A DNA stretch of 32,387 bases from Runella sp. GTDB taxonomy: Bacteria; Bacteroidota; Bacteroidia; Cytophagales; Spirosomataceae. The DNA is taken from NCBI RefSeq assembly GCF_027484545.1, contig NZ_JAIXST010000160.1, positions 1 through 32,387 of the forward strand, written 5' to 3'. This document shows, piece after piece, positions 26,010-32,387 of the stretch. Under the pieces are notes generated by a model, which was not told the origin of the DNA, did not search any database, and worked only from the letters and a program-made list of their open reading frames with translations. A program made the position numbers and the translations under genes. Numbering within the stretch: the stretch's first letter is position 1; every line of letters starts with the position of its first letter.

Positions 26010-26921
26010 ATGAATTCAATTACAAAATCGACGGAGATGACCACTGAAAAGCCACAGGAAAGAAATATTGAAGAATGGCTTTGGGTTGGGATACCTATCA
26101 CCTTATTGACCTGTATTTTAGGGTATTTGATTTACAAGCACGCGGGGAGTTTTACTATACAGGCTTTTAAAGACGGTTTTGACTCCGATTTGGTTTTTTA
26201 TCTTTTGGTGGGAATTGGGGCGCAGTTGGTGGATGGCTCGTTGGGTATGGGTTACGGCGCTACAGCTACATCGTTTTTATTGACATTGGGAGTGCCGCCG
26301 GCTGTCAGTAGTACGAGTGTTCACTTGTCCGAAATGTTTACGACGGGTGCATCGGCTATTTCTCATTTCAAATTTAAAAATATTAATAAAAAGCTGTTCA
26401 GAACTTTACTGATTCCCGGAGTAATCGGCTCAATCATTGGAGCTTATTTGCTTTCTGATGTGATTGACGGAAATGTTATTAAGCCGTATATTTCAGCCTA
26501 TATGGTCGTTTTAGGGTGTATCATTGTGAGTAAAGGAATTAAGAAAAATAACGTTAAAAAACCGACGAAACGTTTGGGCGTTTTGGCCATTTTCGGTGGC
26601 TTTATGGATGCCGTCGGCGGTGGAGGATGGGGACCCATCGTAACTTCTACGCTCATTGGTCGTGGCCGTGACCCGCGCTATACCATTGGGTCGGTCAATG
26701 CTGCTGAATTCGCGGTTGCCTTTGCAAGTGGTGTCACTTTTCTTCTTTTTGAAGGGATTAACAGCTGGCAGGTAGTATTGGGATTGATGGTTGGTGGTAT
26801 GATAGCCGCTCCGTTTGGTGCCTATTTAGTAAATAAAGTAAACCGTAAGCCATTGATGGTCATTGTAGGTTTATTGGTGATTTTCTTAGGATTAAGGGTA
26901 GTGTTGAAGGCAATATTGTAG
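26010..26921 (+). CDS. TauE/SafE family sulfur-anion transporter
   Basis: A 303-residue inner-membrane protein with about eight to nine transmembrane segments after a charged N-terminus. The first half carries LVDGSLGMGYGATATSFLLTLGVPPAVSSTSVHLSEMFTT, and the second-half signature DAVGGGGWGPIVTSTLIGRG is the diagnostic repeated TauE/SafE motif. The family moves sulfite, sulfoacetate or related anions, usually outward. Placed first in a cluster making and using sulfite/sulfide, it could protect against excess sulfite or act as a sulfate importer; some Bacteroidota lack other sulfate uptake genes. Direction of transport cannot be told. A start at the internal Met10 (26037) is also possible. Confidence 0.88.
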   Translation: MNSITKSTEMTTEKPQERNIEEWLWVGIPITLLTCILGYLIYKHAGSFTIQAFKDGFDSDLVFYLLVGIGAQLVDGSLGMGYGATATSFLLTLGVPPAVSSTSVHLSEMFTTGASAISHFKFKNINKKLFRTLLIPGVIGSIIGAYLLSDVIDGNVIKPYISAYMVVLGCIIVSKGIKKNNVKKPTKRLGVLAIFGGFMDAVGGGGWGPIVTSTLIGRGRDPRYTIGSVNAAEFAVAFASGVTFLLFEGINSWQVVLGLMVGGMIAAPFGAYLVNKVNRKPLMVIVGLLVIFLGLRVVLKAIL

Positions 26922-26930
26922 TATAATGTG

Positions 26931-26938
26931 TAATTTTG
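26931..26938 (+). promoter_or_regulatory. -7 promoter box of metZ
   Basis: TAATTTTG is an exact TAnnTTTG match ten bases after the TauE/SafE stop. The roughly 85-base leader that follows holds CCTAA/TTAGG (26942-26956) and a long-range pair AGACTTG (26967-26973) with CAAGTCT (27005-27011). Confidence 0.5.
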
Positions 26939-27029
26939 CGGCCTAACTCATTTAGGTTGTTTTAAAAGACTTGGAACGGTTGTAGTCATTGATGTATAAA
27001 CATTCAAGTCTAAATTTTTAAGAAAAAGT

Positions 27030-28217
27030 ATGAAACGTCAGACCAAAGCGATCCGTATCCAGACCAAGAAGACGCAATACCGCGAACATTCTACCCCTTT
27101 ATTTCTTACTTCCAGCTTCTCATTTGAGTCGGCCGAACAAGGCAAAGCGCTTTTTGATGAAACCGAAGAAGGCAATATCTATAGCCGTTTTTCTAATCCA
27201 AGTGTTCAGGAGTTTGTGGATAAAGTATGCATGTTGGAAGGCGCCGAAGAAGGTCTTGCTACAGCTACGGGAATGGCAGCTGTCTTTGCAAGCATGGCGG
27301 GACTTCTCAAGTCAGGCGACCATCTTATTGCCTGTCGGGCGTTGTTTGGGTCGGCGCATCAGATTATTACGCAGATTTTTGCTAAATGGGGTATTACCTA
27401 TACGTATTTGGATGCGGATGCTTCCGAAGAACAATGGGAAGCCGCTGTTCAGCCTAATAGCCGCATGATTTATCTGGAAACCCCTTCCAATCCCGGATTG
27501 GAGTTGGTCGATTTGGCCATGATTGGTCGGATTTGTAAAAAACACAATTTAATTTTTAACGTTGATAACTGCTTTGCCACGCCGATTATTCAAACACCGG
27601 CTGATTTTGGAGCAGATTTGATTGTCCATTCCGCGACTAAATTCATGGATGGCCAGGGACGCGTATTGGGAGGAGTGGTGGTTGGAAAAGCAGAGTATAT
27701 TGCACCGATTCGCTTTTTCTGTCGCCATACCGGTCCATCTATGTCTCCGTTTAATGCATGGACGTTGAGTAAAAGCCTCGAAACGCTTGAATTACGCATG
27801 GAGCGTCATAGCCAAAACGCGTTGCGTTTGGCCGAAGCCTTGGAAGCATTGCCCGAAGTGAAAAAGGTAAATTATCCCTATTTGCCAAGCCATGCTCAAT
27901 ACGAATTGGCCAAAGCACAAATGAATGCGGGTGGTGCCATTGTAACTATTGAATTGGAAGGCGGATTTGAACGCGTAAGTGCATTTATGCAAGCGTTGAC
28001 TATTCCAACGTTGTCTTCAAATTTAGGAGATACGCGTACGATTATCACCAATCCATTCACGACCACTCATTCCAAACTCAAACCCGACGAAAAAGCAGCG
28101 TTGGGAATTACGGAAGGGGTGATTCGGATTTCGGTAGGCTTGGAATCGGTTGAGGATTTAATTGAAGACTTTACACAGGCGGCGGTTGTGAGCGCAGAGG
28201 CGGTTGCAACTGTATAA
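27030..28217 (+). CDS. metZ: O-succinylhomoserine sulfhydrylase (trans-sulfuration PLP enzyme)
   Basis: A 395-residue fold-type I PLP enzyme that would join sulfide to activated homoserine to make homocysteine. PLP sites are YSRFSNPSVQ (51-60, Tyr and Arg for phosphate), ATGMAAVFASMAGLLKSGDH, LETPSNPGLELVD, the cofactor Asp in FNVDNCFATPI (Asp179) and the Schiff-base Lys204 in HSATKFMDGQGRVLGG. The DGQGRVLGG stretch and NLGDTRTIITNPFTTTH favour the MetZ group over cystathionine gamma-lyase or MetY. Length is normal. Position in a sulfate reduction cluster supports use of free sulfide. It has its own promoter box and its stop is six bases before the next gene. Confidence 0.88.
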   Translation: MKRQTKAIRIQTKKTQYREHSTPLFLTSSFSFESAEQGKALFDETEEGNIYSRFSNPSVQEFVDKVCMLEGAEEGLATATGMAAVFASMAGLLKSGDHLIACRALFGSAHQIITQIFAKWGITYTYLDADASEEQWEAAVQPNSRMIYLETPSNPGLELVDLAMIGRICKKHNLIFNVDNCFATPIIQTPADFGADLIVHSATKFMDGQGRVLGGVVVGKAEYIAPIRFFCRHTGPSMSPFNAWTLSKSLETLELRMERHSQNALRLAEALEALPEVKKVNYPYLPSHAQYELAKAQMNAGGAIVTIELEGGFERVSAFMQALTIPTLSSNLGDTRTIITNPFTTTHSKLKPDEKAALGITEGVIRISVGLESVEDLIEDFTQAAVVSAEAVATV

Positions 28218-28222
28218 AAATA

Positions 28223-28654
28223 ATGAAAAATTCACCTGCTTTTGCTTGTTGGATGATTGCTGGATTGTCTTTGGTAGTAGGAATTTTTTCACAAGATAAA
28301 ATTATTGATATCCAATTCCATGATACCTATTTTGTAATCAGTCAGCTTTATTTGTCTCTCTTTTTTTCTTTTGTTTTAGGATTGGAAGCGGTTGGCTACC
28401 AATTAATTGAAAGAAATAAAGGAAGATTAATTAGAGGGCTTAATTGGATTCATTTAGTTTTAACATTCGGCAGTATTTCTGTATTATTTTTAGTGAGCAT
28501 TGATCCTGACGCTATTATCGGCAACCAATCTGAATTTAAACGCTGGCAAAGCCTTGAAGCGGTTTCAATAGGGGCAGTTTTATTATTTGTGTTTTCACAA
28601 TTAGTGTATTTGCTAAATCTTGGTATTGGTTTTTTTAGGAGAATAAAAAATTGA
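28223..28654 (+). CDS. Small 4-TM membrane protein with a cytochrome-oxidase-I-like motif
   Basis: A 143-residue protein with about four hydrophobic spans (WMIAGLSLVVGIFS, YLSLFFSFVLGLEAVGYQL, IHLVLTFGSISVLFLVSI, AVLLFVFSQLVYLLNLGIG). Residues 29-39 read DIQFHDTYFVI, matching the D-x-x-x-HDTYFVV signature that precedes the heme-ligand loop in cytochrome oxidase subunit I. The following AHFHY of the true enzyme is replaced by SQLYL, so the heme-binding His pair is absent. It starts six bases after metZ, so it is probably co-transcribed with it. Function unknown. Confidence 0.6.
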   Translation: MKNSPAFACWMIAGLSLVVGIFSQDKIIDIQFHDTYFVISQLYLSLFFSFVLGLEAVGYQLIERNKGRLIRGLNWIHLVLTFGSISVLFLVSIDPDAIIGNQSEFKRWQSLEAVSIGAVLLFVFSQLVYLLNLGIGFFRRIKN

Positions 28655-28856
28655 AGAAGATGCTAATACAATAACTACTGAAACCCAATTTCCTCCACTT
28701 TCACATCCTGAATGGCACACAGAGGAAATTTTTTAAATAGAAAACACAGACGAACCAATACCAGGAAAAGATGTGTTACGGCAATACGAAGTGACTGATT
28801 GTGGGGCCAAAAGAGGCAGAAAAAAAGACCAAATTCTTCATCAACGATTTTATTAA
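28650..28856 (+). pseudogene. Possible coding remnant between the small membrane gene and cysH
   Basis: One frame stays open for 68 codons apart from a single TAA at 28734-28736, with protein-like composition on both sides: EEDANTITTETQFPPLSHPE, then PGKDVLRQYEVTDCGAKRG. It has no start codon at a sensible place. It may be a decayed small gene; it is not recognised as any family. The rest of the spacer to 28939 is AT-rich and shows nothing clear. Confidence 0.25.
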
Positions 28857-28939
28857 AAGGGCTTTAAGCCTGTCTAAAGTAAGCATACGAATGCTTTAAA
28901 TAGAAAACAATATACAATATAAATTCGATAGAATTAAAA

Positions 28940-29680
28940 ATGCAGACAGAGGTATTAACCCATACAGCTTCGTCGTTGCAGGAACAACTACTAGGCAAAA
29001 CCGAAGTAGAATCATTACGCTTGTTAGCGGAAATGTTTCCTGGACAGGTGGCTTTTTCGACTAGCTTGGGATATGAAGACCAAGTGATTACGGATATGAT
29101 TTTGGCTAACGGAATTGACATCCGAATCTTTACTCTGGATACGGGACGAATGTTTCCAGAAACGTATATGACGCTCCAGAAAACCAATAATCGCTACGAT
29201 ACTAAAATCGAAGTGATGTTTCCCAAAAACGAAGCAGTTGAACAACTGCTAACGGAAAAAGGCCCTTTGAGTTTTTACGAGTCCATCGAAAATCGCAAAG
29301 AGTGTTGCTTTATTCGCAAAGTAGAGCCTTTAAACCGTGCGTTGAAAGGCGTAAAAATTTGGGTAACGGGTATTCGCGCCGAACAATCGCCCAATCGTAC
29401 CGATATGCAGGACATTGAGTGGGACGGAGGACACGATTTGTTTAAATACAATCCTCTTTTGCCTTGGACATTTGAGCAGGTAAAAAACTACGTGAAAGCA
29501 CATAATGTGCCCTATAACCCATTGCATGACAAAGGCTTTGTAAGCATTGGTTGTGCCCCTTGTACCCGCGCCATTTTGGAAGGAGAAGATTTCCGTGCCG
29601 GTCGTTGGTGGTGGGAAGATGAAAGTAAAAAAGAGTGCGGCTTACATAGCCCCCAATCCCCCAATGGGGGTTCAAAATAA
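28940..29680 (+). CDS. cysH: Assimilatory APS reductase
   Basis: A 246-residue enzyme reducing adenylyl-sulfate to sulfite with thioredoxin. The 4Fe-4S ligands that mark APS rather than PAPS reductases are present: Cys122-Cys123 (KECCFIRK) and Cys205/Cys208 (GCAPCTR). The catalytic Cys233 sits in KKECGLH. The PP-loop-like region is FSTSLGYEDQVITD, and WVTGIRAEQSPNRT follows as in the family. After the normal end at ECGLH the protein carries a ten-residue extension, SPQSPNGGSK, encoded by a G/C-rich palindromic repeat. It is followed 29 bases later by cysD. Confidence 0.93.
   Translation: MQTEVLTHTASSLQEQLLGKTEVESLRLLAEMFPGQVAFSTSLGYEDQVITDMILANGIDIRIFTLDTGRMFPETYMTLQKTNNRYDTKIEVMFPKNEAVEQLLTEKGPLSFYESIENRKECCFIRKVEPLNRALKGVKIWVTGIRAEQSPNRTDMQDIEWDGGHDLFKYNPLLPWTFEQVKNYVKAHNVPYNPLHDKGFVSIGCAPCTRAILEGEDFRAGRWWWEDESKKECGLHSPQSPNGGSK
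29648..29672 (+). repeat. G/C-rich palindromic repeat, left copy (end of cysH)
   Basis: A 25-base element built of CCCCCAA and CCCCAATGGGGG. Its reverse complement matches 29730-29754 with about two changes. It encodes the extra C-terminal residues of CysH. Confidence 0.65.
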
Positions 29681-29709
29681 GATTTATAAAGATATATTAT
29701 TAGTCAAGA

Positions 29710-30639
29710 ATGAATGAACTGAAAAAAAACACCCCCATTGGGGGCTGGGGGGCTCTGGATTACTTAGAATCCGAAGCCATTTACATCATGCGTGAAGTGG
29801 CCGGGCAATTTGAGCGTCCCGCGTTGTTGTTTTCGGGCGGTAAAGATTCGATTACCCTTGTGCGTTTGGCCCAAAAGGCGTTTGCTCCAGGCAAAATTCC
29901 TTTTCCATTGGTACATATCGATACGGGACATAACTTTCCCGAAGCTACTCAATACCGCGATTGGCTGGCCAATGAAGTGGGCGCTAAGTTGATTGTGCGT
30001 CAGGTAGAAGATACCATCAAATCCAAAGGGTTGAAAGAACAAACCGGTAAAAACGCTACCCGTAACTGGCTTCAAACCTTTACGTTACTGGACACCATTG
30101 AAGAGTTTGAATTTGATGCGTGTATCGGCGGTGCGCGTCGCGATGAAGAAAAAGCCCGCGCCAAAGAGCGTATTTTCTCCTTCCGTGACGAGTTTGGTCA
30201 ATGGGACCCTAAGCGTCAACGTCCGGAATTGTGGAATTTGTTTAACGGCAAAATCAGCAAAGGTGAAAACGTACGTTGTTTCCCTATTTCCAACTGGACG
30301 GAATTGGATGTATGGTCGTACATTGAGCGCGAAAAAATTCCATTGCCGACCATTTATTTCTCACACCAACGCGAAATGATTTTGCGGGATGGAAATCTGT
30401 TGGCGAATGCTGACTTTATTTTCAAAGACGAAAGCGATGTGATTGTAACAAAAACCGTTCGTTTCCGCACGGTGGGGGATATGACCTGTACTGCAGCAGT
30501 TGAGTCGTATGCCGATACTATTGAGAAGGTAGTAACCGAAATCAAAGCAACGCGCATCAGCGAACGCGGCGAAACCCGTATCGACGACCAACAAACCGAA
30601 GCGGCGATGGAAGACCGCAAAAAGGGAGGATATTTTTAA
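29710..30639 (+). CDS. cysD: Sulfate adenylyltransferase subunit 2 (CysD)
   Basis: A 309-residue ATP sulfurylase catalytic subunit that adenylylates sulfate to APS with CysN. The PP-loop is LLFSGGKDSITLVRLA (SGGKDS at 42-47); LVHIDTGHNFPEATQYRDW, CIGGARRDEEKARAKERIFS and VRCFPISNWTELDVWSYIE are typical, as is the C-terminal RKKGGYF. Residues 8-15 (TPIGGWGA) come from a G/C-rich palindromic repeat and are not part of the conserved protein, which begins at about LDYLESEAIYIMREV. It belongs to the cysH-cysD-cysN run. Confidence 0.94.
   Translation: MNELKKNTPIGGWGALDYLESEAIYIMREVAGQFERPALLFSGGKDSITLVRLAQKAFAPGKIPFPLVHIDTGHNFPEATQYRDWLANEVGAKLIVRQVEDTIKSKGLKEQTGKNATRNWLQTFTLLDTIEEFEFDACIGGARRDEEKARAKERIFSFRDEFGQWDPKRQRPELWNLFNGKISKGENVRCFPISNWTELDVWSYIEREKIPLPTIYFSHQREMILRDGNLLANADFIFKDESDVIVTKTVRFRTVGDMTCTAAVESYADTIEKVVTEIKATRISERGETRIDDQQTEAAMEDRKKGGYF
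29730..29754 (+). repeat. G/C-rich palindromic repeat, right copy (start of cysD)
   Basis: Contains ACCCCCATTGGGGG (itself palindromic) and GGGGGGCT; inverse of 29648-29672. The two arms could form a stem of about 25 pairs across the cysH-cysD junction, looping out the CysD start codon region. Confidence 0.65.
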
Positions 30640-30640
30640 T

Positions 30641-30728
30641 AATGTCGATTGCAAAGTGCAAAATGTCGAAATAAAAATAAAATTCGACACCGCAGCGGCG
30701 GACCGCTCTGCATTCTGACCTCGACACT
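30641..30728. repeat. Dispersed palindromic repeat in the cysD-cysN spacer
   Basis: Begins with a 30-base copy of the repeat at 17074-17103 (27 of 30 identical) and contains the hairpins TGTCGAA/TTCGACA (30664-30689) and GCAGCGG/CCGCTCTGC (30692-30711, bulged). It ends with CATTCTGACCTCGACAC, a partial inverse of the opening unit. The element fills almost all of the 101-base spacer. Confidence 0.55.
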
Positions 30729-30740
30729 AATTTTTTTACT

Positions 30741-31988
30741 ATGGACATTCTAAGATTTATAACCGCAGGTAGTGTTGACGACGGAAAAAGTACGTTGATT
30801 GGCCGCTTGCTTTACGATACAAAAAGCATCTTGGCCGACCAAATGGAGGCCGTTGAGCGCGCCAGTAAAACTAGAGGTGATGGCGAAATTGACTTGGCAC
30901 TGCTGACCGACGGTCTTCGTTCGGAGCGGGAGCAAGGCATTACCATCGACGTAGCCTACAAATATTTCCAAACGCCCAATCGCAAGTTTATCAGCATTGA
31001 TGCGCCTGGTCACATTCAGTACACCCGTAATATGGTAACGGGCGCATCTAATGCAGATTTGGCCATTATTTTGATAGATGCCCGTCTGGGGGTGGTGGAA
31101 CAAACGCGTCGCCATTCGTTGATCGCGTCGTTGTTGGGCATTCCGCACATTGTGGTAGCGGTCAATAAGATGGATTTGGTGGGGTACTCGGAAGATACTT
31201 TCTTACATATTGCGCAGGAATACAAAAAATTGGCGGATAAACTCGGTATCAAAGACCTGAAGATTATCCCCGTCAGTGCGTTAGCGGGTGATAATATTGT
31301 AGATAAATCAGAAGCAATGCCTTGGTATACAGGTGAGACAATGCTTCATTTTCTCGAAAATGTTAATGTACTGAATGATTTGAATTTAACGGATGCGCGC
31401 ATGGCCGTACAATACGTGCTGCGTCCGCAAACCGAAGAATTGCACGATTATCGCGGCTATGCGGGACGGATTCAAAGCGGAGTTTTCAAAAAAGGAGATT
31501 CAATTACCGTTTTGCCTTCGGAACAAACCTCTAAAATCGCCAAAATCGAACTGTACGGTGAAGAAGTAGAAGAAGCTATCGCCCCGCAATCGGTAACGAT
31601 ATTGCTCGAAACTGACGTGGATATCAGCCGTGGCGATTTAATAAGCGGTACCGGAAATCAACCGATGTTGAGTCAGGACGTGGAAGCTACCATTTGCTGG
31701 ATGGACGATCGCAAAGAGTTGAAAGTGGGTAACAAATACACGCTTCAACACGGTACGAGTTTGGTGCGTTGCTCTGTCAAAGGCATCGAATACCGTATCG
31801 ACGTCAACAACTACGAGCAATTGGAAGACATTGAAAGTCTTAAATTGAACGACATCGCTAAAATTGTCCTTCGTACCGCAAAACCGCTCGCGTATGATTC
31901 ATACTTGAAAAACCGTGCTAATGGCGCTGCTATTCTGATTGATGAAACTTCCCATGTGACCGTTGGGGCCTGTATGGTGGAAGCCTAA
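30741..31988 (+). CDS. cysN: Sulfate adenylyltransferase subunit 1 (CysN, GTPase)
   Basis: A 415-residue elongation-factor-like GTPase that drives CysD. The P-loop is AGSVDDGKSTLIGRLLYD (GSVDDGKST at 10-18), the switch region REQGITIDVAYKYF, G3 DAPGH (87-91), G4 NKMD (142-145) and the G5-region IPVSALAGDN. Two beta-barrel domains follow (about 220-415). There is no C-terminal APS kinase domain as in CysNC fusions, which fits a pathway using APS directly. It follows cysD after a 101-base spacer filled by a dispersed repeat and ends in a strong terminator. Confidence 0.95.
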   Translation: MDILRFITAGSVDDGKSTLIGRLLYDTKSILADQMEAVERASKTRGDGEIDLALLTDGLRSEREQGITIDVAYKYFQTPNRKFISIDAPGHIQYTRNMVTGASNADLAIILIDARLGVVEQTRRHSLIASLLGIPHIVVAVNKMDLVGYSEDTFLHIAQEYKKLADKLGIKDLKIIPVSALAGDNIVDKSEAMPWYTGETMLHFLENVNVLNDLNLTDARMAVQYVLRPQTEELHDYRGYAGRIQSGVFKKGDSITVLPSEQTSKIAKIELYGEEVEEAIAPQSVTILLETDVDISRGDLISGTGNQPMLSQDVEATICWMDDRKELKVGNKYTLQHGTSLVRCSVKGIEYRIDVNNYEQLEDIESLKLNDIAKIVLRTAKPLAYDSYLKNRANGAAILIDETSHVTVGACMVEA

Positions 31989-31995
31989 TCGTTTG

Positions 31996-32013
31996 TCACC
32001 CTGAAAGGGTCTA
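31996..32013. repeat. 18-bp repeat with small palindrome, copy 2
   Basis: Identical to 18569-18586, again eight bases after a stop codon (here cysN). Confidence 0.6.
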
Positions 32014-32026
32014 AAATCCACACATC

Positions 32027-32064
32027 AAAAAAGCCCTCAATTTCTAAAGTTGAGGGCTTTTTTT
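32027..32064 (+). terminator. Strong intrinsic terminator of the sulfur cluster
   Basis: AAAAAAGCCCTCAA pairs with TTGAGGGCTTTTTT around a nine-base loop and is followed by a further T, 38 bases after the cysN stop. This is the clearest terminator in the window. Confidence 0.9.
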
Positions 32065-32072
32065 GCTCCGCA

Positions 32073-32179
32073 GTTGCTCGCGTCTCGCGAGTAACGACTA
32101 TTATCAGGCTTCCAGCCTCTCTGGTGAGAACGGCCGGAGACCTAATAATAGTCGTCACTCGGCAGAGCCGAGCGACGAC
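32073..32179. repeat. Multi-hairpin palindromic element
   Basis: Three nested or alternative stems. Stem A: GTTGCTCGCG/CGCGAGTAAC (32073-32095, one G-U pair). Stem B: GTCGTC-A-CTCGGC / GCCGAG-C-GACGAC (32151-32179, one mismatch). Long-range stem C: ACGACTATTAT (32094-32104) with ATAATAGTCGT (32145-32155). Stem C competes with stem B for GTCGT. The ends of the element are G/C-rich in an otherwise AT-rich spacer. No ORF is present. It may be a MITE or REP-like mobile element or a structured RNA. Confidence 0.6.
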
Positions 32180-32387
32180 GGGAAATACTCATAATTAAGG
32201 CAATTAGATGAACAATAAATAAATTGGCGTTGCCATTTGCCGATTTTAGGCACGCTTGCTAATTTCGCACTCACGAGGGATATACTCTCCATAAAAAGCG
32301 TTGTTGGTGTTGTGGTAAACCCAATTTAACGCTTTTTATTTTTTATCAAAACCTTTGCAAACTATTGAATAATCCGGTGCAGCTAAA
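32180..32387. other. Non-coding tail of the window with a 12-bp inverted repeat
   Basis: No gene recognised. ATAAAAAGCGTT (32291-32302) and AACGCTTTTTAT (32328-32339) are perfect inverted arms around a 25-base loop; the T-rich right side could terminate a transcript, but the loop is long for a terminator. The last 45 bases show nothing clear. Confidence 0.4.

Noticed and set aside
26942-27029. SAM riboswitch before metZ
   Set aside because: Position is right, but the SAM-I and SAM-II consensus elements I know are not present; kept only as an unassigned structured leader.
32291-32339. Integron attC site
   Set aside because: Inverse arms and GTTGGTG/CCCAATTTAAC-like bits recall attC, but the arms run in the wrong orientation for the R'' (RYYYAAC) and R' (GTTRRRY) boxes, and no integrase or cassette is nearby.

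Overview
The window looks like chromosomal DNA of a Bacteroidota bacterium, most likely order Cytophagales (Runella/Spirosoma-like; the genus is a guess). Reasons: GC content looks moderate (mid-40s per cent by eye, not computed). Many genes are preceded by the Bacteroidota -7 box TAnnTTTG instead of a Shine-Dalgarno sequence. The gene families are typical of the phylum: a carboxypeptidase-regulatory-like/TonB-type outer-membrane barrel, a GT3-type glycogen synthase, a DUF4981-type GH2 beta-galactosidase, DUF2490 and DUF4956 proteins, and an assimilatory APS reductase. No rRNA, tRNA, CRISPR array, integrase or complete insertion sequence was found.

Layout. 1-502: intergenic, with a tiny leftward ORF cut by the window edge. 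503-3094: rightward, overlapping cassette of a secreted YD-like protein, a VTC (polyphosphate-polymerase-like) protein, a DUF4956 membrane protein and a DUF2490 outer-membrane protein. 3204-4653: Uma2 nuclease-fold gene facing type III pantothenate kinase. 4833-8222: exported GH2 beta-galactosidase. 8376-11180: leftward exported M16 protease. 11353-14069: rightward YigZ, endonuclease III and a class V aminotransferase. 14093-16924: leftward run of a class IV aminotransferase, a three-gene toxin-antitoxin-chaperone-like (TAC-like) module and a DUF985 cupin. 17064-21246: a damaged outer-membrane barrel gene followed by a histidine kinase and an OmpR-type response regulator. 21525-23342: glycogen synthase. 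23398-25789: divergent MBL-fold hydrolase and HGSNAT-like membrane acyltransferase. 26010-31988: sulfur assimilation cluster (TauE/SafE transporter, MetZ, small membrane protein, APS reductase, CysD, CysN). 31989-32387: terminator and strongly palindromic non-coding DNA.

How the genes work together. CysD and CysN make APS from sulfate, CysH reduces APS to sulfite, and MetZ fixes sulfide into homocysteine; the TauE/SafE protein probably moves a sulfur anion. No APS kinase domain is present, which fits direct APS reduction. The kinase and response regulator form a two-component pair next to the damaged barrel gene.

Most notable is 14623-16077: a RelE/HigB-like putative toxin, an XRE antitoxin and a SecB-like chaperone in the order seen in TAC systems. 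The antitoxin has an in-frame TAG just before its apparent start, and the chaperone is split by a one-base frameshift. Also notable are a large apparent internal deletion in the barrel gene, palindromic repeats that supply coding sequence at the cysH/cysD junction, and a multi-hairpin element at 32073-32179.
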